NCBI RefSeq assembly: GCF_014284305.1
Contig: NZ_JACOFW010000008.1
Span: 62,001 to 126,000 of the forward strand
Source of the DNA: Affinundibacterium seohonense
GTDB taxonomy: Bacteria; Pseudomonadota; Gammaproteobacteria; Burkholderiales; Burkholderiaceae_D
Direction: 5' to 3'
DNA length: 64,000 nt
The notes under the pieces were generated by a model. It was given only the letters and a program-made list of their open reading frames with translations, did no database searches and was not told the DNA's origin. How positions within the stretch are numbered: the first letter of the stretch is position 1; the number at the start of each line of letters is the position of its first letter. Of the stretch, positions 55,354-64,000 are shown piece by piece. The position numbers were made by a program, and so were the translations under genes.

Positions 55354-55860
55354 CTAACATGGCGGATCTGTTGCCAGCTCAGTAGTTCCTTTTCTGCAGG
55401 TACTGATACTTGCAGAAATTTGCCGTTCTACATAGTCGCTCGAAGGCATTGTTCCTTTGCTGGCTGTTGCGGTGAGCTGATATACACGGATGATATTTCC
55501 GCCCTCGTCTTTTTTGGTCAATTGGCAATCAACTCTGACCGAAAATCCGCTCAAAGCGCCTGCCAATGCAGGCACCGCTGCCATGTTCGCGACACAACCT
55601 GGAAATAGACTATTCACGACCGCGGCATTCTCTGGCGTTAAGATCTGAAAGCTGGCCCACTCTATTCCCGCCTTCGCTGCTTGATAAGCTAACACCCCTC
55701 GGACATCTTGCGTAGCAGTACTACGTTGCATGGTATAGATCGACAACATAAACACACCCAATGCAGCAATTACCAACAAGAGAAATATCGCAGACACCAG
55801 AGAAAACCCAGCAGCACCGGGTAAACACGATTGACGATGCAATTGACGATTAAGGCACAT
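55354..55860 (-). CDS. mshP: MSHA minor pilin-like protein MshP
   Basis: 168 aa. After a short leader comes a prepilin-like site (CLPGAAG, then FSLVSAIFLLLVIAALGVF). Position 5 of the mature part is Ser, not Glu, as in GspK/PilX-type minor pilins. Hydrophobic helix, then a small domain with several Cys (LFPGCVAN, VRVDCQLT, ISTCRKG, TDPPC). ATG overlaps the mshO stop by 11 bases. Confidence 0.88.
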   Translation of the reverse strand: MCLNRQLHRQSCLPGAAGFSLVSAIFLLLVIAALGVFMLSIYTMQRSTATQDVRGVLAYQAAKAGIEWASFQILTPENAAVVNSLFPGCVANMAAVPALAGALSGFSVRVDCQLTKKDEGGNIIRVYQLTATASKGTMPSSDYVERQISASISTCRKGTTELATDPPC

Positions 55861-56677
55861 TATTGATATTCACATCCTGATAAATAGTGACCGACTCATG
55901 CGCTGTTTTAGTCGTCAGACGTATTGACAAGACCCCACTACGTTCGACCACACCATTGGCATAATTAAAGCTACAACTCGCCACATTATCGACTAACACA
56001 GGCGCATTCGGATAAGTCACAAGATCTGCGCAGCTAGTTGGCGAAATCGGATAATTGGAAATTCTATACAACCGACCTGTGCCATTTCCTTGCGCATCCG
56101 TATTCGCACCATCACAGACGAAACTCACCGCCGGGGCTGTGCCGGACAGCACGAAGAATCGATTTGCTGGCGATTCCAAAGGGTTTTGTATTGCGGAGCC
56201 CAATTGAATAGATGTGGTACTAGCAGCAGCGACCACGCCGCGATAGCTCGCCTCATAAGCGTTGGCACCGGCGATACCTAAGTTATAGACGACAATAAAG
56301 TCCCCGGCTTGCGGAGCTGCTCGCAAAGGACCAATCACATCAAATTGCGTGCTCGATGCATTTTCAAATGTCAATACATCGCCCGGTGGCGCAGAACGAT
56401 AACGACCGCCATCTTTGGTCATCAAAAATTCTACGCAATTCGCATCTGATTGCCGAACACTATTTGGCAACGCCAAATGTAAATCACGCGACATCCTGCG
56501 GATGGCAGAATGCGCGCCGTCTGACAATGCAGCTCGTCGCTCCACGTCCAAATATTGTTGTATCGGGCGATTGATAAAATTGGCAGCAACAACAGCCAAA
56601 ATGCCGGTAATCAAAATCACGATGATGGCTTCAATTAAGCTAAAGCCCAATTGCTGCCGAGAGAATATTTTATTCAT
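55850..56677 (-). CDS. mshO: MSHA minor pilin-like protein MshO
   Basis: 275 aa from ATG 56677 with AGGAAG 9 bases upstream. Prepilin site RQQLG followed by FSLIEAIIVILITGILAV with Glu5. GspJ/MshO-like body (HSAIRRMSRDLHLALPNSVR; PNAPVLVDNVASCSFNYANG). Overlaps mshP. Processed by a prepilin peptidase coded elsewhere. Confidence 0.9.
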   Translation of the reverse strand: MNKIFSRQQLGFSLIEAIIVILITGILAVVAANFINRPIQQYLDVERRAALSDGAHSAIRRMSRDLHLALPNSVRQSDANCVEFLMTKDGGRYRSAPPGDVLTFENASSTQFDVIGPLRAAPQAGDFIVVYNLGIAGANAYEASYRGVVAAASTTSIQLGSAIQNPLESPANRFFVLSGTAPAVSFVCDGANTDAQGNGTGRLYRISNYPISPTSCADLVTYPNAPVLVDNVASCSFNYANGVVERSGVLSIRLTTKTAHESVTIYQDVNINNVP

Positions 56678-56693
56678 TTCATCATGCTTCCTA

Positions 56694-57281
56694 CTATGGC
56701 AGCGCTCGCGGTGCATAACGATATCGATAGCCAGTCAACATCACACTGAGATCACCGCTACTGACAGTGACGTCGATTTGTATGCAACCAGCGCCACAAC
56801 TCTCTTGCTCTGTCACTGTGACTGAATAATTCTCCAAGCCTAGGATAACTTGCCCCTGCATATCTACAATTTTATCCTGCCCCGCCCCCATGCCCTTTCC
56901 CATTTTGAAGCCAGCATAATCGCCAACATTATCAAAACGTGGCACCGCATAGCGCGTTTCATTTCCGCTTGGTGCTAGCCCCTGTACTTCACTGGCACAA
57001 TCGGCAGCACTATTGGCCGTCATTGCATTGGCATCATCAGGGTCGCAAAATGTGAACGCCTGCAGTTGTATCTCTTCGAGCAAAGATTCTCCAATCGCTA
57101 AAGCCTGTTTTTCACGTAAAGGATCGGTACTGGCGATACTACTCAAATTCATGATTCGAGTTACCCCAATCACAGCAATACTGACAATCAGCATAAATAA
57201 GATCAGTTCCACCAAGGTCACACCGACTTGCATCAGTCGTCGCTTGCTAACAGGAGACATAGAGACAGGCTTAATGCACAT
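56694..57281 (-). CDS. mshD: MSHA minor pilin-like protein MshD
   Basis: 195 aa from ATG 57281: GGAG lies 7 bases upstream, and it overlaps the mshC stop by 11 bases. The frame is open to 57404 but the longer start lies deep inside mshC. Prepilin site RRLMQVG, then VTLVELILFMLIVSIAV with Glu5. GspI/MshD-like middle DPLREKQALAIGESLLEEIQ, then LENYSVTVTEQE. Confidence 0.9.
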   Translation of the reverse strand: MCIKPVSMSPVSKRRLMQVGVTLVELILFMLIVSIAVIGVTRIMNLSSIASTDPLREKQALAIGESLLEEIQLQAFTFCDPDDANAMTANSAADCASEVQGLAPSGNETRYAVPRFDNVGDYAGFKMGKGMGAGQDKIVDMQGQVILGLENYSVTVTEQESCGAGCIQIDVTVSSGDLSVMLTGYRYRYAPRALP

Positions 57282-57765
57282 AGCCTGTCTCCGCTTCAAT
57301 CCGAATTTGTCCAATTGTGGTCGCACCATCTTGATACAGCACGATAGCAATAGCCGCACCAGCTTGCCCCAAAGCGTCAAATGAAAACTGCCGAGAAACA
57401 TCAAAACTCACACCCGTAGGCGCGGCTCTTTTAAACCAACTTTGATCTTCCGGTGATAACACCGGGACGCCACCATCGCTACTGCAATCAAGATTCACTG
57501 GTGCATAAGTCAAGCAGACCAAGCCATTCACCTGATTGATTTGCACCCAGACTGGACGACGTTGAGCAATCGCCGTCTTTTGCGCATAACGAATCATACT
57601 TTGCGTTTGGTCAAAGAAACCACGTGAATCAAACTCTGTCCGGCTCATAAACCTGGGAAGCGCAATGGCTGAGAGAATGCCGACAATCAGCATGACCATG
57701 ATCAGTTCCACCATGGTAAAGCCCTGAATCGAAAGCAAGAAGCGGCGATGAAAAGGAGTTCGCAT
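57271..57765 (-). CDS. mshC: MSHA minor pilin-like protein MshC
   Basis: 164 aa from ATG 57765 (MRTPFHRRFLLSIQG). Prepilin site G then FTMVELIMVMLIVGILSAI with Glu5. GspH-like body (GFFDQTQSMIRYAQKTAIAQ, RRPVWVQI) that ends RIEAETGYVH. The start lacks a strong ribosome site; the frame is open to 57825. 160 bases after mshA. Confidence 0.88.
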   Translation of the reverse strand: MRTPFHRRFLLSIQGFTMVELIMVMLIVGILSAIALPRFMSRTEFDSRGFFDQTQSMIRYAQKTAIAQRRPVWVQINQVNGLVCLTYAPVNLDCSSDGGVPVLSPEDQSWFKRAAPTGVSFDVSRQFSFDALGQAGAAIAIVLYQDGATTIGQIRIEAETGYVH

Positions 57766-57925
57766 CAGGAATACCAATAATCCAAGCGAAGGAATAAAAC
57801 AGCAAGACCCGTAGGCTTTGTTCAAAATAATTCGGGTCTTACTATCAATCCTAGGCCGACGCTATCAACACAGATTTACAAGTAAAACCCGCACCAGCAC
57901 CAGCAATCACGCAACGGTCAAGCCG

Positions 57926-58384
57926 TTACGCGCAATTTGCTGCTGTCAGTCCAGCGCTGCTATAAGTTGGAGGCGATCCCGCGGCCACTGGCACAGTATA
58001 GGTGACCGCGCAAGCCGCATGATCGATATCAGATGACACGGTAAACACCGTCGCCGACGTCGTCGTCAAAACAAAATCAGGCGCCGCCAATCCAGCCGCA
58101 ACGGGAATACCAGTTAAGTCAGTCGTCGGATAGCCGTTAGCCATCGGCAATAACGCTCCCTCCATAGTAATGGCGCTATTCAAAGCTAACTGCTGAGTCA
58201 ATTGAATCGAACGGGCTAAAGCTGCGCCAGATTTCAAGGATGCCAGTGCACCATTCATTTTCGCAATGCGAGCTTCTGTTTGTAAAGCGGCAAATCGCGG
58301 TAGTGCATATGCCGACAACACCCCTAAAATAATAATCACGACGATCAACTCGATCAAAGTAAAACCAGCTTGTTGCTTGCGCAT
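57926..58384 (-). CDS. mshA: MSHA major pilin MshA
   Basis: 152 aa. Very short leader MRKQQAG, cleaved before FTLIELIVVIIILGVLSAYA with Glu5, the type IV pilin start. DARIAKMNGALASLKSGAAL-like helix (EARIAKMNGALASLKSGA) follows. Cysteines near residue 124 (DHAACAVTY) and at the end (TAANCA) can form the usual D-loop. AGGAG lies before the ATG. It is the only major-pilin-like gene here; no mshB is seen. Mannose sensitivity is a feature of the Vibrio relatives, not shown here. Confidence 0.92.
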   Translation of the reverse strand: MRKQQAGFTLIELIVVIIILGVLSAYALPRFAALQTEARIAKMNGALASLKSGAALARSIQLTQQLALNSAITMEGALLPMANGYPTTDLTGIPVAAGLAAPDFVLTTTSATVFTVSSDIDHAACAVTYTVPVAAGSPPTYSSAGLTAANCA

Positions 58385-58534
58385 AGCGACTCCTAAAAAG
58401 TTGAACTACCTCGGATAAATATCAAGCTTAAATGAAAGCCACGTTAAGCCTAAAATGCTTTGAGTACATCATATCAAACAATGTAAACAAGCTTAGTACT
58501 GATCCTGTACTTAGCCATGAAATACAACAAGCAC

Positions 58535-59764
58535 TTATCTTTTCAATGCTACTTTACCAAGATCCCAAATCGGTAAGAAAATACCCAAAGCCAGCACTAA
58601 GACCATGATGCCGAGCGATACGATCAATATGGGTTCAATGTTCGCAGATAAGGATTTCAATTCGTACTCCACCTCCCCCTCGTACATCAAGCCAATTTCA
58701 TCCATCAATTCATCCAGGGCGCCGCTCTCTTCACCGACCGCGATCATTTGCAGCACCACTGGTGTAAACACATTCGCAGCCGCAGCGGTACGCAATATGC
58801 TTTCACCGCGTTCAACGCCATCACGCATTTGTTCGACACGACTAGCAATAAAAGTATTATCCACGGTACTAGCCACCACCGTTAAGGCCTGCACAATTGG
58901 CACCCCACTCCGACTCGATAACGCAAAGCTGCGGGCAAATCGTGCCAAGGTCGCTTTCAACACAATACGACCAAAAATCGGCGCCTGTAAAATCTGCCTA
59001 TCCCACCAAAAACGTCCACCGCGGGTCGCTAAAAAACGGCGAAACGCAATCACAGCGAGACTACTCACACCCAGTAATAGCGGCCAATAATCAACAAAGA
59101 ATTGTGACATCCCGAGTAAAAAACGGGTCATCAAGGGCAGCTGGGCATTGAAAGTGGCAAAGACTTTGGCAAACGCTGGAATCACCGCCACGTTCACAAT
59201 AATGATCGCCAGCAGCATGACGATGATCACAAACATCGGATACCGCAATGCCGTTTTCACCCGATTGCGCATATCACGTTCGAACTCCATATGCTCAGAC
59301 AAACGCAAAAAGATCATATCCAGGCGTCCGGTCATTTCACCGACTTTGACCATGCTAATAAAAAACATCGAAAACACATGTGGATGACGCCGCATTGCAG
59401 CAGACAATTCCCGTCCCGAATCAAGTGATTCACGCAGATCGCGTATGACTTCACGAAAAGCACGGCTCACGGCGGATTCCTGCAAACCTGTCAAACCCCG
59501 CATGATAGGGACACCGGCACGAATTAAGGTGTGTAATTGGTGGCTAAATAATTGCACGTCCAATGCTTGCACTTTTTTATCCCACAAGCGCTGCCACCAA
59601 GTTAATTCCTGATTCCCAGAAGTCTGTTTGGTCAGCACAATCTGCACTGGAGAAATACCGATAGCAAATAATTGTTTAGCGACCCAATCACTATCCGCAC
59701 CTTCCATCACGCCTTCAACCAATTCACCATGCGAATTTCTGGCTTTATATGCAAAGAACGGCAT
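58535..59764 (-). CDS. mshG: MSHA inner-membrane platform protein MshG (GspF/PilC family)
   Basis: 409 aa. MPFFAYKARNSHGELVEGVM is the family start. Two GspF domains (about 70-190: LFSHQLHTLIRAGVPIMRGL, FISMVKVGEMTGRLDMIFLR; about 275-395: FARSFALSSRSGVPIVQALT, QMIAVGEESGALDELMDEIG). Three membrane helices (about 170, 220 and 380). It couples the MshE motor to pilin assembly. 8 bases after mshE with AGGGTAAAGC before the ATG. Confidence 0.95.
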   Translation of the reverse strand: MPFFAYKARNSHGELVEGVMEGADSDWVAKQLFAIGISPVQIVLTKQTSGNQELTWWQRLWDKKVQALDVQLFSHQLHTLIRAGVPIMRGLTGLQESAVSRAFREVIRDLRESLDSGRELSAAMRRHPHVFSMFFISMVKVGEMTGRLDMIFLRLSEHMEFERDMRNRVKTALRYPMFVIIVMLLAIIIVNVAVIPAFAKVFATFNAQLPLMTRFLLGMSQFFVDYWPLLLGVSSLAVIAFRRFLATRGGRFWWDRQILQAPIFGRIVLKATLARFARSFALSSRSGVPIVQALTVVASTVDNTFIASRVEQMRDGVERGESILRTAAAANVFTPVVLQMIAVGEESGALDELMDEIGLMYEGEVEYELKSLSANIEPILIVSLGIMVLVLALGIFLPIWDLGKVALKR

Positions 59765-59772
59765 GCTTTACC

Positions 59773-61476
59773 CTATTCATCAATTTGATTACTGATCCGC
59801 ATTGCTTCACTGACTGTTGTCACGCCGCTCAACACCAGATCGATGGCGTACTTACGCAAAGTCTTGCCACCCATCTGACGTTTTGCCACATCCATAAAGT
59901 AAGCATTGTCATCTGAATGAGCAGCGTCGACGACTGCTTTAGTCATTTCCAATAATTCATAAACACCAATACGACCACGATAACCAGTACCATTACAGTG
60001 TCCACATCCGCGCCCGCTATAGTATTGATGCTGAGCTACCGTCTCCTGCATATCAATGCTAAGCCATTCATGCTCAGACGTTGACAGACTATGGGGACTA
60101 CGACAACTCTCGCAAACGACCCGCACCAGACGTTGCGCCAATACAGCTTGCAGAGAGCTACCCATCATATAGCGTGGCACACCCATATCTAACAAACGAA
60201 GTGGTGTACTGATCGCATCGTTCGTATGCAAAGTCGACAGAACCAAGTGTCCGGTCATCGCTGCACGCATACCAATTTGCGCAGTTTCTTGATCCCGCAT
60301 TTCACCTAACAAAAGGATATCGGGATCTTGCCGCAAAGCGCCTCGCAAGACACGGGCAAAACTCAGGTCAATTTTTTCATTCACTTGCACTTGATTGACG
60401 CGGGGAAGACGATACTCGACTGGATCTTCCACGGTAATCAATTTACGGTCTTCCCGATTTAGTTCTGCCAGCGCACCATATAGTGTGGTGGTTTTACCGC
60501 TACCTGTCGGTCCTGTCACCAGCACTAAGCCATTCGGACGTTGAATAATGGCGCGAAAGCGCGCCAACATATCAGCAGGCATACCGATTTTGTCTAAATT
60601 TAAAATCCCACCACTCTGATTCAAAAGACGCATAACGACCGATTCACCATACTGCGTTGGCATGGTAGAGATACGTACATCGATCTGCTGTTGACGAACT
60701 TTGATGACAAAGCGACCATCTTGCGGTAAGCGTTTTTCGGAAATATCCATTTCCGAGATCAATTTCAAACGCAGCGCTAAAGCGCCTGCAATTTTCATAT
60801 CCGCCTCGGTTTGCAGATGCAACATGCCATCAATGCGAAATCGGATTTGCAAACGTTTTTCTTGCGGCTCGATATGGATATCGGACGCTCTGACTTGAGT
60901 CGCGTCATCAAAAACAGACTGGAGCAATTTCACCACCGGGGCATCTTCTGCACCTGCGGTACTAACCAGCATGCCAAAATCAACATTGGCGTCGCTTAAT
61001 TCTTGTTCAAGCTCGCGTGCCAGATCAGTAATGGTCTCAGTATGTCGGTACAAATTATCAATGGCAGCAAGCAGATCATTTTCATTCACCACCGCCAAAT
61101 AAATCACGCTTTTCAAAATGCGACTGATTTCATCATAGGCGAACAGATCTGTAGGGTCGACCATCGCCACTAGATAGGCACTATCACGCTGTTCCAACAC
61201 GATGGCACGAAATCGTCGAGCTTGCAGTTCCGGTAATTTTTTAACGATATCCGCTTTGATGTTGTACTGCTTTAAATTGACAAAGCTAATGTTTAATTGC
61301 CGAGCCATTGCTTCGGAAATCTGATCTTCGGTGACAAATTTATTTTCAATAAACAAACGTCCCAATTTACGTCCAGTACGCTTTTGCTCGGACAAAGCAA
61401 ATTGCAACTGATCTTCTGTTATCAGCTTTTGCTGCAACAAAATCTCACCCAATCGTATTTTTTCTGGTCGCCCCAT
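59773..61476 (-). CDS. mshE: MSHA assembly ATPase MshE
   Basis: 567 aa from ATG 61476 (GAGG 6 bases upstream; frame open to 61488). Residues 8-60 form two tandem MshEN repeats (RLGEILLQQKLITEDQLQ and KLGRLFIENKFVTEDQIS) known to bind c-di-GMP in MshE. The ATPase has Walker A GPTGSGKTTT, Asp box EDPVEYRLPRVNQVQVN, Walker B DILLGEMRD-like (PDILLLGEMRDQETAQ) and a His box. Four cysteines (VVCESCRSP and GRGCGHCNGTG) bind zinc. First gene of the locus in transcription order. Confidence 0.96.
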   Translation of the reverse strand: MGRPEKIRLGEILLQQKLITEDQLQFALSEQKRTGRKLGRLFIENKFVTEDQISEAMARQLNISFVNLKQYNIKADIVKKLPELQARRFRAIVLEQRDSAYLVAMVDPTDLFAYDEISRILKSVIYLAVVNENDLLAAIDNLYRHTETITDLARELEQELSDANVDFGMLVSTAGAEDAPVVKLLQSVFDDATQVRASDIHIEPQEKRLQIRFRIDGMLHLQTEADMKIAGALALRLKLISEMDISEKRLPQDGRFVIKVRQQQIDVRISTMPTQYGESVVMRLLNQSGGILNLDKIGMPADMLARFRAIIQRPNGLVLVTGPTGSGKTTTLYGALAELNREDRKLITVEDPVEYRLPRVNQVQVNEKIDLSFARVLRGALRQDPDILLLGEMRDQETAQIGMRAAMTGHLVLSTLHTNDAISTPLRLLDMGVPRYMMGSSLQAVLAQRLVRVVCESCRSPHSLSTSEHEWLSIDMQETVAQHQYYSGRGCGHCNGTGYRGRIGVYELLEMTKAVVDAAHSDDNAYFMDVAKRQMGGKTLRKYAIDLVLSGVTTVSEAMRISNQIDE

Positions 61477-61791
61477 GCCTGTCCTCAATTCTATTTTTCT
61501 TCACTGAACTTCATTTGTCAGCATATTTGTCCGATTCGATTTTTACATTGCCTTCAATGGCTCAAGCTTGCAATTAACTCGACGGTTTACAATACCAATC
61601 ACAGTGTCATCTTATTTGTGTGAATATGCAATTTTATGAACGCGATAGTCGAACCTTTTCGTACCATTAAATATGTGCAGAGAGGGTTTTGAGAAGACGC
61701 CGTCTGTGCTAGTCTTTCACACTAAGTTTAATCGATCTTGCGAGCCATTCGCTCAGCAATCGCCAGCACACTGATTCTATGGGAAAAACAC
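61477..61791. promoter_or_regulatory. Divergent promoter region, mshE / moxR
   Basis: 315 bases without a gene. The leftward promoter of the long msh locus and the rightward promoter of moxR should lie here. No convincing -35/-10 pair or inverted repeat identified by eye. Confidence 0.4.
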
Positions 61792-62712
61792 ATGTTTTCA
61801 AAAGTCCATGAGGTAGCAAAACAACTGAACCAAGTGATTATCGGTAAAGAACGACAGATTCAACAAGCATTGGTGTGTTTATTGGGCGGTGGGCATTTGC
61901 TTATCGAAGATGTACCAGGGGTAGGTAAAACAACGCTTGCACACGCTCTGGCAATTTCTTTGGGTTTACAGTTCAATCGATTGCAATTCACTTCTGACTT
62001 ATTACCGACTGACGTCACTGGCGTATCCATTTTTGAACGCGAGAAGAATCAATTCGTATTTCATCCTGGTCCCATCTTCACTCAGGTTTTATTGGCAGAT
62101 GAAATTAATCGTGCTACGCCAAAGACACAATCCGCTTTGCTCGAAGCGATGGAAGAGCAACAAGTGAGTACAGAAGGACAAACACGCCAGTTACCGCAAC
62201 CTTTCTTTGTCATCGCTACGCAAAATCCTACACATCAAGTTGGGACTTTTTCACTACCAGAATCGCAACTTGACCGCTTTCTTATGTGCGTTTCGCTCGG
62301 CTATCCCGACGCCGCTGCAGAACGCGCACTTTTGATGGGAGAAGACCGTCGTACGCTGTTAAAAACCCTGAGTGCGATTATGCGCCCCGAAGAATTAGTG
62401 ACTGCGCAAGCCGCAGTCAGAAAAATTCATGCATCGCCGTCCCTAATTGACTACCTGCAAAAAATAGCGCAAAACACCCGTGAAGCAGGTATTTTTGCTG
62501 AGGGCATGAGTCCACGTGCCGCGATTGCACTTTTACAAGCCGCACGTGCCTGGTCCGCGCTAGAGGGGCGTGATCATGTTTTACCTGAAGACATACAAGC
62601 GGTGCTGGTTCCAGTCATTGCCCACCGCCTGAGACCACTCAAAGCAGTCAGCAGTAAAGCCAATGCCAGTGCAGATTTATTGACACAATTGATGTTGAAG
62701 ATCGCGGTTTAG
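61792..62712 (+). CDS. MoxR-family AAA ATPase
   Basis: 306 aa from ATG 61792; the frame extends to 61738 but MFSKVHEVAKQLNQVIIGKE is the usual start. Walker A GVGKTTLAHALA (GVPGVGKTT-like DVPGVGKTTLA), Walker B VLLADEINRATPKTQSALLE, MEEQQVSTEG, sensor TQNPTHQVGTF and ESQLDRF arginine finger. MoxR ATPases act as chaperones for metal or complex assembly, commonly with DUF58 and transglutaminase genes, as here. Confidence 0.95.
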   Translation: MFSKVHEVAKQLNQVIIGKERQIQQALVCLLGGGHLLIEDVPGVGKTTLAHALAISLGLQFNRLQFTSDLLPTDVTGVSIFEREKNQFVFHPGPIFTQVLLADEINRATPKTQSALLEAMEEQQVSTEGQTRQLPQPFFVIATQNPTHQVGTFSLPESQLDRFLMCVSLGYPDAAAERALLMGEDRRTLLKTLSAIMRPEELVTAQAAVRKIHASPSLIDYLQKIAQNTREAGIFAEGMSPRAAIALLQAARAWSALEGRDHVLPEDIQAVLVPVIAHRLRPLKAVSSKANASADLLTQLMLKIAV

Positions 62713-62758
62713 TTCATGATGCAAATTGCGCTGATGGAATCGACCAAGTAGCCAGACC

Positions 62759-63757
62759 ATGCTGTATTTAAAAAAATTGAGAACCCAATTCAAACGTATC
62801 GTTCTGCTGGAAAAATCAGCGGAATCGGGCGAGGTCATCTTAAAGCAAAGGCGAGTATTTACCTTACCAAGTCGCGCGGGCTTGGCTTTTGTGCTATTGC
62901 TTGTCATGCTTTTTTTAACCTCGACCAACTACAATCTCAATCTGGGCTTTGGTATGACTTACCTGCTGGCAGGCTTAGCTGCAGTAAATGCTCTATACAC
63001 ATTTAGGAATCTGGCATATTTACGTTTACAGGCGGGACAAGGCGAAAGCATCTTCGCGGGTGACGTTGCCGAATTTCCGATTCATATTAAGAATCCACAA
63101 AATTTGGATCGTTACGCCATCCACATCAATTTTTTACACGAACAAAGTCCAGAGCAAATTTTTGATGTCGGCGCAAACGACAGTCTAAGTATTAAATTAC
63201 GTACGTTAAGTTCGCGGCGTGGCTACTTATCGTGCCCTAGAATCCGCTTACAAACTTGGTTCCCGTTAGGACTGCTACGAGCATGGAGCACATGGTTGCC
63301 AGCGACTACAATCTTAGTTTTTCCATCCCCAGAGGCGACACCACCACCTCTGCCGGTTGGTATTGATAATGCTAGCGACAACAATAGTTCACAGAGCACA
63401 GGCCATGAAGACTTTGCCGGCGTGCGCAGCTATCAATCTGGAGATCCGTTCAAACACTTATCTTGGAAACATATAGCCCGCGTTGACCTCGATGCAGGTG
63501 GCGCACTAATTTCCAAACAGTTCGCAGGGGCAAGCGGCGGTGAAGTCTGTCTGGATTTCGCCCTAATATCTTCGCAAATCGATCTAGAATTGCGCTTATC
63601 GCGTATGACAAGCTGGATTTTAGAAGCCGAACGCCAACAACTGGATTACGGTTTTAAACTGGGCAACCTCAATTTTTCACCAGCTCAGGGTGAAATCCAT
63701 CGCAACACTTGCCTGACCGCTCTCGCCACCTATGGCCTGGATCAACACCATGCTTAA
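62759..63757 (+). CDS. DUF58 domain membrane protein
   Basis: 332 aa. Two membrane helices near 40-85 (GLAFVLLLVMLFLTSTNYN, LGFGMTYLLAGLAAVNAL), then a DUF58 / vWA-like body: FAGVRSYQSGDPFKHLSWK is the DUF58 hallmark (R-x-Y-x-x-GD-x-x-x-x-I-xWK). 46 bases after moxR and overlapping the next gene, so one operon. Weak ribosome site. Confidence 0.92.
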   Translation: MLYLKKLRTQFKRIVLLEKSAESGEVILKQRRVFTLPSRAGLAFVLLLVMLFLTSTNYNLNLGFGMTYLLAGLAAVNALYTFRNLAYLRLQAGQGESIFAGDVAEFPIHIKNPQNLDRYAIHINFLHEQSPEQIFDVGANDSLSIKLRTLSSRRGYLSCPRIRLQTWFPLGLLRAWSTWLPATTILVFPSPEATPPPLPVGIDNASDNNSSQSTGHEDFAGVRSYQSGDPFKHLSWKHIARVDLDAGGALISKQFAGASGGEVCLDFALISSQIDLELRLSRMTSWILEAERQQLDYGFKLGNLNFSPAQGEIHRNTCLTALATYGLDQHHA

Positions 63758-64000
63758 TCGACTCAAGACCAAATTGCGTGATGAGCTGGGAAGTCGATCA
63801 CAACTAGCTTTTGCCAACGATAAACGCAATACTTTAATCCTAGTCTTTGCTTGCATTTTGGTAATACTTAACCATATCAACAATTTATTCGCATGGATTA
63901 GCATCAGCACCCTCAGTGTCATGCTGTGGCGAGTCTGGCTGACAGTGCGCGGCAGACAACTTCCTTCTCGATGGGTATTATTACCAATTGCTGTAGCACT
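63750..64000 (+). CDS. TgpA-like transglutaminase, N-terminal part (partial)
   Basis: Open frame running off the window end. It begins MLNRLKTKLRDELGSRSQ, followed by hydrophobic segments (NTLILVFACILVILNHINNL, FAWISISTLSVMLW, WVLLPIAVA), fitting the membrane part of DUF3488/transglutaminase-like (TgpA) proteins that usually follow DUF58 genes. The ATG at 63750 overlaps the DUF58 stop by 8 bases; an ATG at 63732 in the same frame is an alternative. The catalytic domain is outside the window. Confidence 0.8.
   Translation, partial: MLNRLKTKLRDELGSRSQLAFANDKRNTLILVFACILVILNHINNLFAWISISTLSVMLWRVWLTVRGRQLPSRWVLLPIAVA

Overview
The window is a chromosomal segment of a Gram-negative betaproteobacterium. 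The gene content (paired cyanophycin synthetases cphA'/cphA with their ABC transporter and DUF1854 partner, CysB-type LysR, malate synthase A, an MSHA-type pilus locus, MoxR/DUF58/transglutaminase cluster) and the moderate G+C point to Burkholderiales, most likely Oxalobacteraceae of the Undibacterium kind. That placement is inferred from gene families, not from a marker gene. I see no rRNA, tRNA, CRISPR array, insertion sequence or prophage.

Layout. 0-9.6 kb: end of an ABC permease, a FecR/DUF6600 protein, malate synthase with a divergent LysR regulator, a chemoreceptor, a cold-shock protein with a long leader, and a small exported protein coupled to a CapA-type protein. 9.6-14 kb: a methyltransferase-SCP2-ferredoxin operon, CysB-like regulator, FAH-family hydrolase, GNAT acetyltransferase. 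14-22 kb: a cyanophycin island, with the ABC transporter and DUF1854 protein leftward and cphA' and cphA rightward from a shared 416-base intergenic region. 22-25 kb: uvrB, a zinc-ribbon protein and a methyltransferase remnant. 25-31.3 kb: a tricorn-like protease facing away from an S9 peptidase, both exported. 31.4-36 kb: a ClpP-like membrane protein preceded by a 12-bp tandem repeat, a TonB-C protein, and a four-PAS GGDEF-EAL gene cut by one in-frame TAA. 36-43.7 kb: two overlapping amidohydrolase genes, a PAS-AraC regulator, a decayed dihydrodipicolinate-synthase-family gene and a GntR regulator. 43.8-45.3 kb: a membrane protein and the ribosome-assembly GTPase YlqF. 45.5-61.5 kb: a continuous leftward MSHA pilus locus, transcribed mshE-G-A-C-D-O-P-Q-I-(PilN-like)-J-K-L-M-N. 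61.8 kb to the end: moxR, DUF58 and the start of a TgpA-like transglutaminase gene.

How the parts fit. The cyanophycin genes form a storage-polymer module: CphA is a complete two-active-site synthetase, while CphA' has lost both the Mur-ligase P-loop and the terminal Mur lobe, so it probably does a partial or accessory reaction. The exported peptidases and amidohydrolases suggest periplasmic peptide breakdown. MshE carries a c-di-GMP-type N-terminal domain and a c-di-GMP turnover gene about 25 kb away is interrupted; a link between the two is only a hypothesis. The two clear gene ruins and the single nonsense mutation show active local gene decay.

All calls are made from reading the sequence; no database search was run. 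Where a start was moved from the longest open frame, the reason is given in the entry.
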